This document shows positions 1-5,624 of a DNA stretch of 5,624 nt, piece after piece. Position 1 is the first letter of the stretch, and each line of letters begins with the position of its first letter. Below the pieces are notes generated by a model. It saw only the letters and a list, made by a program, of their open reading frames with translations, searched no databases and was not told the origin of the DNA. This stretch comes from Clostridia bacterium. Lineage in GTDB: Bacteria > Bacillota > Clostridia > Oscillospirales > CAG-272. The stretch covers positions 1 through 5,624 of the forward strand of contig CAADYQ010000079.1 in assembly GCA_900753295.1 (NCBI GenBank), given 5' to 3'. The translations under genes were made by a program, and so were the position numbers.

Positions 1-377
1 CCCGCCTGCTCCTCGGGGCTTTTATTTGAATATCTGCCGGCTACGAGCGCAAACACAAGTCCCGCAACGATGCCCACTATGATACGCGGCAGCACCGAAA
101 CGAGCGGATTTTGAAACGGTATGTTCCCAGCCTCGGGGTTGAGATATGCCTTGACGACGCAGGTAAGTCCCCACACGCCGCCAAGCAGTGCGCCGTACTT
201 CCAACCGAGGAACACCGCGCCTATTATAACGGGGATATGCAGTGTGGTTATGGCTATCCCGCCGGGAAGATAGGTGATATATCCGGTATACGGAACGGCA
301 GTCATAACTATTATTATGGCAATAAACACCGCGGCAAGGACGAGCTTTTTCACATTCATCTTTTTTGATCTTGACAT
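1..377 (-). CDS. ECF transporter S component (substrate-binding membrane subunit), 3' end outside window
   Basis: A leftward reading frame runs open from ATG at 377 to the window edge, giving 125 residues without a stop. The C-terminus is missing; S components usually have about 170-230 residues. The visible part is a basic start (MSRSKKMNVKK), a hydrophobic helix at about 12-30, a Gly-rich hydrophobic stretch at 41-75 containing TLHIPVIIGAVFLGWKYGA, and another helix at 92-113 containing LPRIIVGIVAGLVFA. The HIPVIIGA...LG.KYGA...PRI.VGIVAGLVF pattern is typical of ECF S components (PF12822), which bind a vitamin or similar micronutrient in the membrane and are energised by a shared EcfT/EcfA module. 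It recalls pantothenate-type members, but the substrate cannot be assigned. ATG 377 was chosen because AAGGAAG lies 8 nt upstream; Met7 at 359 would be too far from it. It has its own promoter, divergent from the carbohydrate genes. Confidence 0.82.
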   Translation of the reverse strand, partial: MSRSKKMNVKKLVLAAVFIAIIIVMTAVPYTGYITYLPGGIAITTLHIPVIIGAVFLGWKYGALLGGVWGLTCVVKAYLNPEAGNIPFQNPLVSVLPRIIVGIVAGLVFALVAGRYSNKSPEEQA

Positions 378-385
378 GACATTAA

Positions 386-392
386 CTTCCTT
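386..392 (-). promoter_or_regulatory. Ribosome binding site of the ECF S-component gene
   Basis: AAGGAAG on the minus strand ends 8 nt before ATG 377. It decides the start: the ATG at 382 opens a frame that stops after eight codons, and Met7 at 359 is too distant. Confidence 0.75.
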
Positions 393-431
393 AAAGCATT
401 ATATGCGTACTGCATGCGCATCCGCTTATAT

Positions 432-460
432 ATTATAGTATATTCCGGGGAGAAAATCAA
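432..460 (-). promoter_or_regulatory. Sigma-A type promoter of the ECF S-component gene
   Basis: On the minus strand, TTGATT (455-460) and TATAAT (432-437) are separated by 17 nt. The -10 is perfect and the -35 matches the first four bases of TTGACA. Transcription would begin near 425 and leave a leader of roughly 48 nt before ATG 377. The leader contains a small inverted repeat, ATGCG/CGCAT. The -35 and spacer nearly duplicate those of the divergent promoter at 522-550. Confidence 0.8.
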
Positions 461-566
461 CCTTCGCGGCAATAATTTTCACCTTTGCACAGCATATGCG
501 GCGCTTTTGCGGATATAACTGTTGATTTTCGCCCCGCTATGTTATATAATATAAGTATAAAATCAA
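446..566. promoter_or_regulatory. Candidate shared operator: three TTGATTTT motifs around the divergent promoters
   Basis: The 15-mer at 522-536 (TTGATTTTCGCCCCG) recurs inverted at 446-460 as CGGGGAGAAAATCAA, matching 14 of 15 bases after reverse complementing. A third 8-bp copy, AAAATCAA, lies at 559-566, downstream of the rightward -10. It forms a perfect inverted repeat with 522-529 across that -10 box. Two copies overlap the -35 boxes and continue into spacer sequence that sigma factor does not specify. A common regulator binding here would control both directions, but no regulator gene is in the window. Confidence 0.4.
522..550 (+). promoter_or_regulatory. Sigma-A type promoter of the isomerase / GT-C operon
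   Basis: TTGATT (522-527) and TATAAT (545-550) are separated by 17 nt, the optimal spacing. The predicted transcription start is near 557, giving a leader of about 50 nt to ATG 607. It is the mirror image of the promoter at 432-460, with the two -35 boxes facing each other about 60 nt apart. Confidence 0.82.
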
Positions 567-570
567 TTTG

Positions 571-594
571 AAAGGAAGCCCGGGCATTGCCCGG
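571..594 (+). promoter_or_regulatory. Shine-Dalgarno followed by a GC-only hairpin ahead of the start codon
   Basis: AAAGGAAG (571-578) is the only good Shine-Dalgarno before the isomerase-like gene, yet it lies 28 nt from ATG 607. Directly after it is a perfect six-pair hairpin, CCGGGC (580-585), loop ATT, GCCCGG (589-594). If the hairpin forms, the effective gap shrinks to about 13 nt. The site could therefore affect initiation. The alternatives are initiation at GTG 598, or at TTG 568, which has no Shine-Dalgarno upstream and would place this motif inside the gene. Confidence 0.5.
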
Positions 595-606
595 ACAGTG
601 ATTGAA

Positions 607-1500
607 ATGAGACTCGGAATCTCCACCGATATGTTTTACGGCAGACGCAGAGCGTCGTCGGTCCCCACATACGCCGAAATGACGGCAGCGGCAGCCGACG
701 CGGGCTTTGACGTTGCCGATCTCAGCTTTGCGTCATCGGTCGATGCGCACGACGAGCTTGCCTCCGCCGATTGGGAACGCTCGATAGACGCAGTGGGCGA
801 GGTCGCCGCCAGACGCGGCTTGCCGATAGTGCAGGTAACGGCTCCCTACGATCCCTTTATATTTATACGCGGCTCGCAGCCGGATGCCGAAAAGGTCGCC
901 CATATCTGCGAAATGACGCGCCGCGCCGCCATTGCCGCCGCAAAACTCGGTGCCAAATGGCTCATCGTGCGTCCGCTCTCCGACACTGTGAACTGCGAAT
1001 ACGACACCGGGGCAGAGCTTGCGGTCAACCGCGAGTTCTACGCGCCTCTTGTTGAGGTATGCCGCCGCGAGGGCGTTGGCATAGCCTTTGAAAATATGTG
1101 CAACTACGCGCATTTCGATCTGCGCCGTGTTTACGGCGAGAATCCCGAGGACCTCATAGCCCTTGTCGATTCCTACGCCGACGCGTCTGTCGGCGTATGC
1201 TGGAACTTCGGTCACGCCAACTTCATGCTTGCGGACCAGCCGCGCGCGCTGCGCAAGCTGGGCGATCGCATAAAGGCGACGCACGCCTCCGACAACCGCG
1301 GCGAAGTGAACTCAAAGCTCATCCCCTTTGTCGGCGGCAATGTAAAATGGGAAAAGATAATACCGGCGCTGCGCGAGATCGGCTATACCGGCGATCTTAC
1401 CATAGACGCGCCGAGCTACACAAAGGATTTTCCCGATGCGCTCATGCCCGACGCGATGCGCTTTGCGCTTGAGGCGGGCAGGCATCTGCTCTCCCTCTGA
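607..1500 (+). CDS. Sugar phosphate isomerase/epimerase-like TIM-barrel protein
   Basis: This 297-residue soluble protein is of the xylose-isomerase-like / AP-endonuclease-2 TIM-barrel superfamily (PF01261), whose members isomerise or epimerise sugars, sugar phosphates or inositol derivatives using a divalent metal. The barrel begins at MRLGIST. Expected landmarks follow in order: GIAFEN (158-163, Glu162), VCWNFGHAN (197-205, His203), KATHASDN (223-230, His226), then FVGGNVKWEKIIPALREIGY (241-260) and LTIDAP (264-269). The pattern fits a complete protein of normal length. Two ligand positions look altered: Asn200 stands where the family usually has Asp, and Asp267 where the last Glu is expected. 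ATG 607 is preferred because MRLGIST is the natural start of the first strand; an upstream TTG at 568 would add 13 residues encoded by Shine-Dalgarno and hairpin sequence. The substrate is unknown. It is the first gene of an operon with the GT-C-like gene. Confidence 0.87.
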   Translation: MRLGISTDMFYGRRRASSVPTYAEMTAAAADAGFDVADLSFASSVDAHDELASADWERSIDAVGEVAARRGLPIVQVTAPYDPFIFIRGSQPDAEKVAHICEMTRRAAIAAAKLGAKWLIVRPLSDTVNCEYDTGAELAVNREFYAPLVEVCRREGVGIAFENMCNYAHFDLRRVYGENPEDLIALVDSYADASVGVCWNFGHANFMLADQPRALRKLGDRIKATHASDNRGEVNSKLIPFVGGNVKWEKIIPALREIGYTGDLTIDAPSYTKDFPDALMPDAMRFALEAGRHLLSL

Positions 1501-1502
1501 GG
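1499..1502 (+). promoter_or_regulatory. Ribosome binding site overlapping the upstream stop codon
   Basis: GAGG overlaps the TGA stop (1498-1500) of the isomerase-like gene and lies 6 nt before ATG 1509. Ribosomes finishing the first gene are placed to start the second, which suggests translational coupling. Confidence 0.6.
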
Positions 1503-1508
1503 CTTCCC

Positions 1509-3326
1509 ATGCAATCCCCGAAGCTTGAGGCGCGTCCGTCGCGCCGCGGTCCCGGCAGCATCATAGCCGGCGTCATTCTCACCCTTATAATCGCCCTGCC
1601 CGTGATAATGGCGGTCAGCGCGGCGATATACTACATTCTCGGACCCGCCGAGGGCTACCTCCACGCCGACTGCTCGGATTCTCTCTACTGGGCAAATGCG
1701 TCATACGAGTCCGGCAAGGTATTCGATCCTACCTTCCGCTACGCGGCGCTGCTCCCCTTCTCCGCGCAGCTATGGATGACCCCGCTCGTGGCGATCTTCG
1801 GCTTTACCATGAAGGCTCAGAACATCGGCATGATAATATTCGTGCTCGTTTTCTGCGCTTCTCTCTGGTACTTCTGCCGCCGCGCCGAAATGAGCGTAGG
1901 CTGGTGCACGCTGTCGGTCGGTATAACGCTGATGGTGCTTTGCTCCTCCGACAAGCTGCGCGAGATAATGCTCGGGCATGTGATATATTACAGTCTCGGG
2001 CTTGTGCTTTTCTTCCTCATGGCGGGGCTATGCCTTTCCGTGACCAAGCGCGGCGGCGAGCTTTTATCGTCGTCCGATGAAAAGAAGCCCGTCTCACGCC
2101 GCGTCCTGTTCGGGCTTACCGTACTGGCTCTTCTTGTCGTATCTGCGGGAAGCGCCACCGACGGCACGCAGATGCTCGTGCTTGCAACGCTGCCCGCTCT
2201 CGGCGGTGTGGCTGCGGAAAGATTTTTCTCCGGCAAATGCCGTCTTTTCTCGCGTGAGAACATACCCGTCGGCATGGCGCTGCTCTCGGTTCTTGCCGGA
2301 ACGCTTCTCGGCACCGTGGTGCTGAAGCTGATGACGCGCGGCGGCATCTCCGCCGAAAAATACACCGGCGTATACTCGGCATATCAGAACTCCTCCAAGT
2401 GGCAGGACAGCTTTCACGCCTTCTTCAAAAGCTACTGCGATCTTTTGGGCATCACGGCGCGTGACGGCGATCCCCTCATGGATGCCGCCTCGTTAGGCAT
2501 CATCATCCGCATAGCCGTTGCCGTGACTCTTCTTGTTCTCCCCGCCGCGATGCTTCTGCTTTACCGCAAACTCTGCTATCGCGGCACGCGCGTGATGCTT
2601 TGGGGACACATCATCCTCAGCGCCGGACTTATGTTCGGTTTTGTCTGCGGCAAGCTCTCCAACGCCAACTGGCGGCTCACGCCCATGATAGGCAGCGGTG
2701 TGCTTCTTGCCGTATTTGCGGCGCGTGAGCTGGCTCACGCGGGACGTGCGCGTCTGCTCGCCGCCGGCGAGGTGGAAGCCAACGAAAACGACGATCTTAC
2801 CGAGGAGCACTGTCCCGCCCAGCCGGACGATCTTGCGCTCGGCCGTGTTGAGCTTCGCTCCGGTCTTGCCTTTGTGGTGCTTCTCTGTCTTGCGGCGCTC
2901 GTCTCCTTCGGCGAGATCGCCAAAATGCCCGCCGACTACGGCAGGACGAACGAGCTTCACGAGCTGACTGCGTTTCTCGAAGACAACGGTCTTGAGTACG
3001 GATATGCGACCTTCTGGCGCTCAAACTCGATAACCCTGCTCTCCGACTCCCGCGTCAAGGTGCGCGAGGTCCTTGCCTCATCCACCTCCGGCATTGTGAC
3101 CGACTACTATCAATCCAGCACCCGTTGGTACGATGAATCCGCGCACGAAAAGTACGACCGTTATTTTGTTCTTCTCTCCGGCAACGAGCTTACAACGGTA
3201 TCCCGTTCCGCCATGTGGGACGAGCTGATCTCCGACTGTCTCATTGAAGAGCTTGAATATGACGGCTACTATGTTTTTGTTTTCTCCCGCGATCTCGACC
3301 TTAACTCCACCGGCATTCCTTTTTAG
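1509..3326 (+). CDS. Multi-pass membrane protein resembling GT-C glycosyltransferases
   Basis: This 605-residue protein has a short basic N-terminus and about 11-13 hydrophobic helices. Approximate positions are 17-44, 76-98, 104-123, 131-146, 156-178, 197-214, 219-236, 252-276, 329-352, 363-382, 388-408 and 450-470. The first helix leads into a loop with HADCSDSLYWA (52-62; Asp54 and Asp57), the place where GT-C enzymes carry their acidic catalytic motif on the outer membrane face. SATDGTQML (215-223) is a second polar motif between helices. A soluble C-terminal domain of about 130 residues (472-605) includes GYATFWRSNSITLLS (498-512), probably outside the cell. GT-C enzymes transfer sugars from lipid-phosphate donors to proteins, lipids or wall polymers; donor and acceptor here are unknown. 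An acidic loop (421-441) precedes the last helix. It is co-transcribed with the isomerase-like gene. The call rests on architecture and motif placement, so a non-enzymatic membrane protein remains possible. Confidence 0.62.
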   Translation: MQSPKLEARPSRRGPGSIIAGVILTLIIALPVIMAVSAAIYYILGPAEGYLHADCSDSLYWANASYESGKVFDPTFRYAALLPFSAQLWMTPLVAIFGFTMKAQNIGMIIFVLVFCASLWYFCRRAEMSVGWCTLSVGITLMVLCSSDKLREIMLGHVIYYSLGLVLFFLMAGLCLSVTKRGGELLSSSDEKKPVSRRVLFGLTVLALLVVSAGSATDGTQMLVLATLPALGGVAAERFFSGKCRLFSRENIPVGMALLSVLAGTLLGTVVLKLMTRGGISAEKYTGVYSAYQNSSKWQDSFHAFFKSYCDLLGITARDGDPLMDAASLGIIIRIAVAVTLLVLPAAMLLLYRKLCYRGTRVMLWGHIILSAGLMFGFVCGKLSNANWRLTPMIGSGVLLAVFAARELAHAGRARLLAAGEVEANENDDLTEEHCPAQPDDLALGRVELRSGLAFVVLLCLAALVSFGEIAKMPADYGRTNELHELTAFLEDNGLEYGYATFWRSNSITLLSDSRVKVREVLASSTSGIVTDYYQSSTRWYDESAHEKYDRYFVLLSGNELTTVSRSAMWDELISDCLIEELEYDGYYVFVFSRDLDLNSTGIPF

Positions 3327-3340
3327 ACTCGGGTGGCGTT

Positions 3341-3555
3341 TCTGCGGATTTTGAGCTTCATACCCCGACCATGAAGCGAGTTCAGATTCATATCTACTAC
3401 ACGTCTTTAGTTACATCTGAACATGAAGTAGCTTTCCGGCGAATGAATGCAGATTCTTATATACTACCTGCCCATAGTTACATCTGAACATGGGATAACT
3501 TACAGGCGGAATAAGTGCGGATTTATACCTGCTCTCCGTGGGAACTAATGAAGAT
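3341..3555. repeat. Degenerate tandem repeat, period about 67 bp
   Basis: TAGTTACATCTGAACATG occurs identically at 3408-3425 and 3475-3492, exactly 67 nt apart; the sequence after each copy is diverged but alignable. CAGATTCATATCTACTAC (3383-3400) and CAGATTCTTATATACTAC (3450-3467) match at 16 of 18 positions and are also 67 nt apart. Shorter echoes (TGCGGATTT at 3343 and 3516, ATGAAG at 3371 and 3423) extend the array on both sides, giving about three to four decayed units. Local inverted repeats occur at matching places: GCTTCAT/ATGAAGC (3355-3361/3371-3377) and CCCAT/ATGGG (3471-3475/3490-3494). The region is poorer in GC than the flanking genes. No supported gene lies in it. Confidence 0.65.
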
Positions 3556-3589
3556 TTTGCTCTCGCGAAATCCTTTAATTGCCCTCCTC

Positions 3590-3750
3590 ATCCACGAAGT
3601 GGATATCATACCGCGTTAGCGGTATATCATTAAAATAACTTTGGTCAAGGCGCGTAAGCGACTTGACGTGGCGGGGTAGCTGAACTTTGAAATTTTATCA
3701 AAACTAAATTCCCCGCCGGCGTATATCATATCGCGCCAGCGATATATCAC
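3590..3750. repeat. Palindrome cluster with shared CGCGNNAGCG core and ATATCAT linkers
   Basis: Five inverted repeats follow one another. They are ATCCAC-GAA-GTGGAT (3590-3604); ATACCGC-GTTA-GCGGTAT (3608-3625); GTCAAG-G-CGC-GTAA-GCG-A-CTTGAC (3644-3667); GGCGGGG...CCCCGCC (3670-3676/3711-3717) enclosing TTTGA/TCAAA (3686-3690/3698-3702); and ATATCGC-GCCA-GCGATAT (3728-3745). ATATCAT linkers sit at 3603, 3624 and 3723, with ATATCAC at 3744. The 21-nt units at 3603 and 3723 match at 17 positions; two of the differences form a C-G to T-A change in the stem and the other two are in the loop. This looks like a REP- or MITE-like mobile palindromic element. A structured leader for the alpha-galactosidase is the alternative. 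Spread elsewhere in the genome cannot be seen from here. Confidence 0.65.
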
Positions 3751-3775
3751 TTTCATCTAACTCTCACCATCTGTC

Positions 3776-3782
3776 AAGGAGG
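3776..3782 (+). promoter_or_regulatory. Ribosome binding site of the alpha-galactosidase gene
   Basis: A full-consensus AAGGAGG lies 10 nt before ATG 3793 and fixes this start. It begins 26 nt after the last palindrome. No convincing promoter was seen between 3327 and this site, so the gene may be read from upstream or from a non-canonical promoter in the repeat region. Confidence 0.85.
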
Positions 3783-3792
3783 ACAAAACAAA

Positions 3793-5526
3793 ATGAATCC
3801 CGAATACATCATTGAAAACAACGACCCGCACGCCTCCGTATCGCTCACCGTAAACGAGCCGGAGCCAGGCGTCACCCTTCTCGGCTTCAGCGTCACCTAC
3901 GATGAAGCGACCGTTCCCTCTCCGATAGATATCATCTGGCTCGAGCCGTGCATAGACATTCTCTCCGAATGGACACCGCGGACCGAGCTTGACCGCTCGC
4001 TCTGTCCTAACTGGCGCCGCCGCCGTTCCCCGGCGCGGCTCGCATCCTCAGCTCCCGTTATGCAATGGATATCCGGCGCGGGCGAGAACCGCCTTTGCGT
4101 CGCGATCTCCGACGCCGAAACACCCACCGAAATTTCCGGCGGCATTCACGAAGAAACGGCAACACTGCGCTGTCATGCCACCTTCTTCACCCAGCCGCTG
4201 AACAAAATGACCTCATACAGCGCCGTTGTGCGTCTTGACCGCCGCCGCGTGCGCTATGAGCAGGCGCTTCGCGCCGCCGACCGCTTTTGGGTGGAGAACG
4301 GCTACCGCTACGCCTATGTTCCCAACGCGGCGCGTGACGCCGTGTATTCCTGCTGGTACTCCTTCCACCAGAACGTTCACACCGATGCCGTGCTTGCCCA
4401 GTGCCGTCTTGCCAAAGAGCTTGGTATGGAAACCGTTATCGTTGACGACGGCTGGCAGACCGACGATGTGTCCCGCGGCTACGCCAGATGCGGCGACTGG
4501 AAGGTCGCCGGAGCCAAGATACCCTCCATGCGTGAGCTTGCCGATGGCGTTCACGCTCTCGGCATGAAGCTCGTGATATGGTATTCCGTTCCCTTTATCG
4601 GCAAGAACACCAAGGCGTACGAGCGCTTTTCGGACATGACGCTCGGCGTAGCCGGGCGCGATTTTGAAGCTCTCGATCCCCGTTTCCCCGAGGTGCGTCA
4701 ATACCTTATCGGTCTTTACACCGACGCGGCGCGCGAATGGGGAATCGACGGCTTCAAGCTCGATTTTATAGACGCCTTCTCACTGAAAAAGGAAACGCCG
4801 CCAACCGACCCGCGCCGCGACACCGAATCGCTTGAAGAAGGCGTTGACCGCCTGCTTGCCGAGGCTACTGCGGCGCTCCGCGCGATAGACCCGGAGGTCC
4901 TCATTGAATTCCGCCAGACCTATTACGGTCCCGCAGTACGCAAATACGGCAATATGTTCCGCGTCAGCGACTGTCCCGACGATCCGATGCGCAACCGCGC
5001 CAAGGCGGTGGATATGCGCTACATACTCGGCGATGTACCGGTGCATTCCGATATGCTTATGTGGAACGACGCCGACACCCCCGAGGCGGTCGCATATCAG
5101 ATGATGACCGTGCTCCCCACCGTGCCGCAGATATCGGTCCTGCTTGACAGGATCCCCGCCGCACAGTACGAGGTGCTGGCGTTCTGGCTCGGCTTCTGGC
5201 GCCGCCACCGCGACACATTGCTGCTCGGCGATATCGAGGGCGACAACCCCGAAGCGCTTTACAGCCGCGTCCGCATGACCGGCAAGGATGAGGGCATAAC
5301 CGTTTGCTACACCGACCCGACCGCCGCTCTGCCCGCTTCGGGACGGCTTTATGTCTGCAACGCCACCTGCGGCACAAGGCTCATACTGACCGCCGACGCC
5401 GCGCGCACCTGCCGTATCACGGTGCGTGATCACAGCGGTAACGTCGTCGGCTCCGATGAGCGCACCCTCACCCCCGGCGCGCACATATTTGAGGTCCCCG
5501 CCGGCGGAATGCTGAAAATAGAATAA
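3793..5526 (+). CDS. Alpha-galactosidase, glycoside hydrolase family 36 (short, cytoplasmic type)
   Basis: This 577-residue protein hydrolyses terminal alpha-linked galactose, as in melibiose or raffinose-family sugars, by the retaining mechanism of GH36 (melibiase family). It has an N-terminal beta-rich region (about 1-175), a catalytic (beta/alpha)8 barrel (about 180-475) and a small C-terminal beta domain (about 485-577). Key motifs are VDDGW (217-221), substrate binding; GFKLDF (320-325), with Asp324 the expected nucleophile; and RVSDCPDD (390-397), with Asp393 the expected acid/base. Spacing between these resembles characterised GH36 enzymes, and the length is near the short Thermotoga-type members rather than the 700-residue ones. 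No signal peptide or membrane segment is visible, so it should act inside the cell on imported oligosaccharides. Related specificities, such as alpha-N-acetylgalactosaminidase, cannot be excluded by eye. The 466-nt repeat-filled gap upstream suggests separate expression from the GT-C-like gene. Confidence 0.9.
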   Translation: MNPEYIIENNDPHASVSLTVNEPEPGVTLLGFSVTYDEATVPSPIDIIWLEPCIDILSEWTPRTELDRSLCPNWRRRRSPARLASSAPVMQWISGAGENRLCVAISDAETPTEISGGIHEETATLRCHATFFTQPLNKMTSYSAVVRLDRRRVRYEQALRAADRFWVENGYRYAYVPNAARDAVYSCWYSFHQNVHTDAVLAQCRLAKELGMETVIVDDGWQTDDVSRGYARCGDWKVAGAKIPSMRELADGVHALGMKLVIWYSVPFIGKNTKAYERFSDMTLGVAGRDFEALDPRFPEVRQYLIGLYTDAAREWGIDGFKLDFIDAFSLKKETPPTDPRRDTESLEEGVDRLLAEATAALRAIDPEVLIEFRQTYYGPAVRKYGNMFRVSDCPDDPMRNRAKAVDMRYILGDVPVHSDMLMWNDADTPEAVAYQMMTVLPTVPQISVLLDRIPAAQYEVLAFWLGFWRRHRDTLLLGDIEGDNPEALYSRVRMTGKDEGITVCYTDPTAALPASGRLYVCNATCGTRLILTADAARTCRITVRDHSGNVVGSDERTLTPGAHIFEVPAGGMLKIE

Positions 5527-5591
5527 CTCCCGCAAACCCGCCCCACCGATCATAACCCGGCGTGGTTCGGCTCACGGGAGAAACGCCGTCA

Positions 5592-5624
5592 GGGTGGGAA
5601 AGCTCAATTTGAGCTTTCCCACCC
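5592..5624. terminator. Perfect 16-bp inverted repeat at window edge, probable terminator hairpin
   Basis: GGGTGGGAAAGCTCAA (5592-5607) and TTGAGCTTTCCCACCC (5609-5624) are perfectly complementary around a single central T. The repeat starts 65 nt after the alpha-galactosidase stop and has the GC-rich base expected of an intrinsic terminator. The following T-tract, which would confirm it, lies beyond the window, and the stem may continue further. A mobile-element end is the alternative. Between the stop and this stem, CTCCCG/CGGGAG (5527-5532/5575-5580) and CGGCGT/ACGCCG (5558-5563/5583-5588) could form competing weaker stems. Confidence 0.6.

Noticed and set aside
111..368. Plus-strand 85-codon frame in the first 400 bases
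   Set aside because: It overlaps the ECF S-component on the opposite strand, which has a promoter, a ribosome binding site and recognisable motifs. The plus frame has none of these.
733..1284. Minus-strand frame of 183 codons
   Set aside because: It is antisense to the isomerase-like gene, whose own frame carries clear family motifs.
3371..3487. 38-codon frame beginning MKRVQIHIYYTS in the intergenic repeats
   Set aside because: It has no ribosome binding site, and the 67-nt repeat period shifts the frame between units, so a coding role is unlikely.
3341..3555. Possible CRISPR array
   Set aside because: The repeats are few and diverged, the period is too regular with recognisable similarity in the would-be spacers, and no cas gene is present.
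3663..3691. TTGACG as a -35 box for the alpha-galactosidase
   Set aside because: The hexamer at the proper distance (TTTGAA) is a poor -10, and TTGAC is one arm of a palindrome.
4780..5553. Long open frame of 257 codons on the minus strand
   Set aside because: It is fully antisense to the alpha-galactosidase, has a composition typical of a shadow frame in GC-biased coding DNA, and shows no family motif.

Overview
The window looks like a stretch of chromosome from a moderately GC-rich Clostridia-type Firmicute, perhaps a gut Oscillospiraceae-like lineage. Three things suggest this: two near-consensus sigma-A promoters (TTGATT-17-TATAAT), strong Shine-Dalgarno sequences (AAGGAAG, AAGGAGG), and genes of a kind common in such genomes, namely an ECF-transporter S component and a short GH36 alpha-galactosidase. 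Codons are G/C-biased at the third position but ATA is still used freely for Ile. The lineage is an inference, because no rRNA or marker gene is present.

Layout. At 1-377 on the minus strand is the 5' part of an ECF-type S-component membrane protein, cut by the window start. At 378-606 is a compact divergent control region. It holds two back-to-back promoters with the same -35, -10 and spacing, three copies of an 8-bp TTGATTTT motif, and a GC-only hairpin between the only good Shine-Dalgarno and the start codon of the rightward gene. At 607-1500 (+) is a sugar phosphate isomerase/epimerase-like TIM-barrel protein. At 1509-3326 (+) is a large multi-pass membrane protein resembling GT-C glycosyltransferases; it starts 8 nt after the previous stop, so the two form an operon. 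At 3327-3792 is a 466-nt gap without a supported gene. Its first half holds a degenerate tandem repeat of about 67 bp. Its second half is a cluster of palindromes built on a shared core, CGCGNNAGCG, with ATATCAT linkers. At 3793-5526 (+) is an intracellular GH36 alpha-galactosidase with its catalytic residues present. At 5592-5624 is a perfect 16-bp inverted repeat ending exactly at the window edge, probably the terminator hairpin.

How the genes may work together. The rightward genes have a carbohydrate theme: a metal-dependent sugar isomerase/epimerase-like enzyme, a membrane GT-C-like protein that may move sugars on the outer face of the membrane, and an alpha-galactosidase that releases galactose inside the cell. 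No sugar transporter or regulator lies in the window, so a joint pathway is not shown. The ECF gene is divergent and normally concerns vitamin or micronutrient uptake; its link to the rest is only the shared control region.

The genes belong to recognisable families. What is least explained lies between them: the mirrored divergent promoters, the hairpin before the isomerase-like start, and the palindrome cluster. In that cluster, two 21-nt units differ by a compensatory base-pair change.
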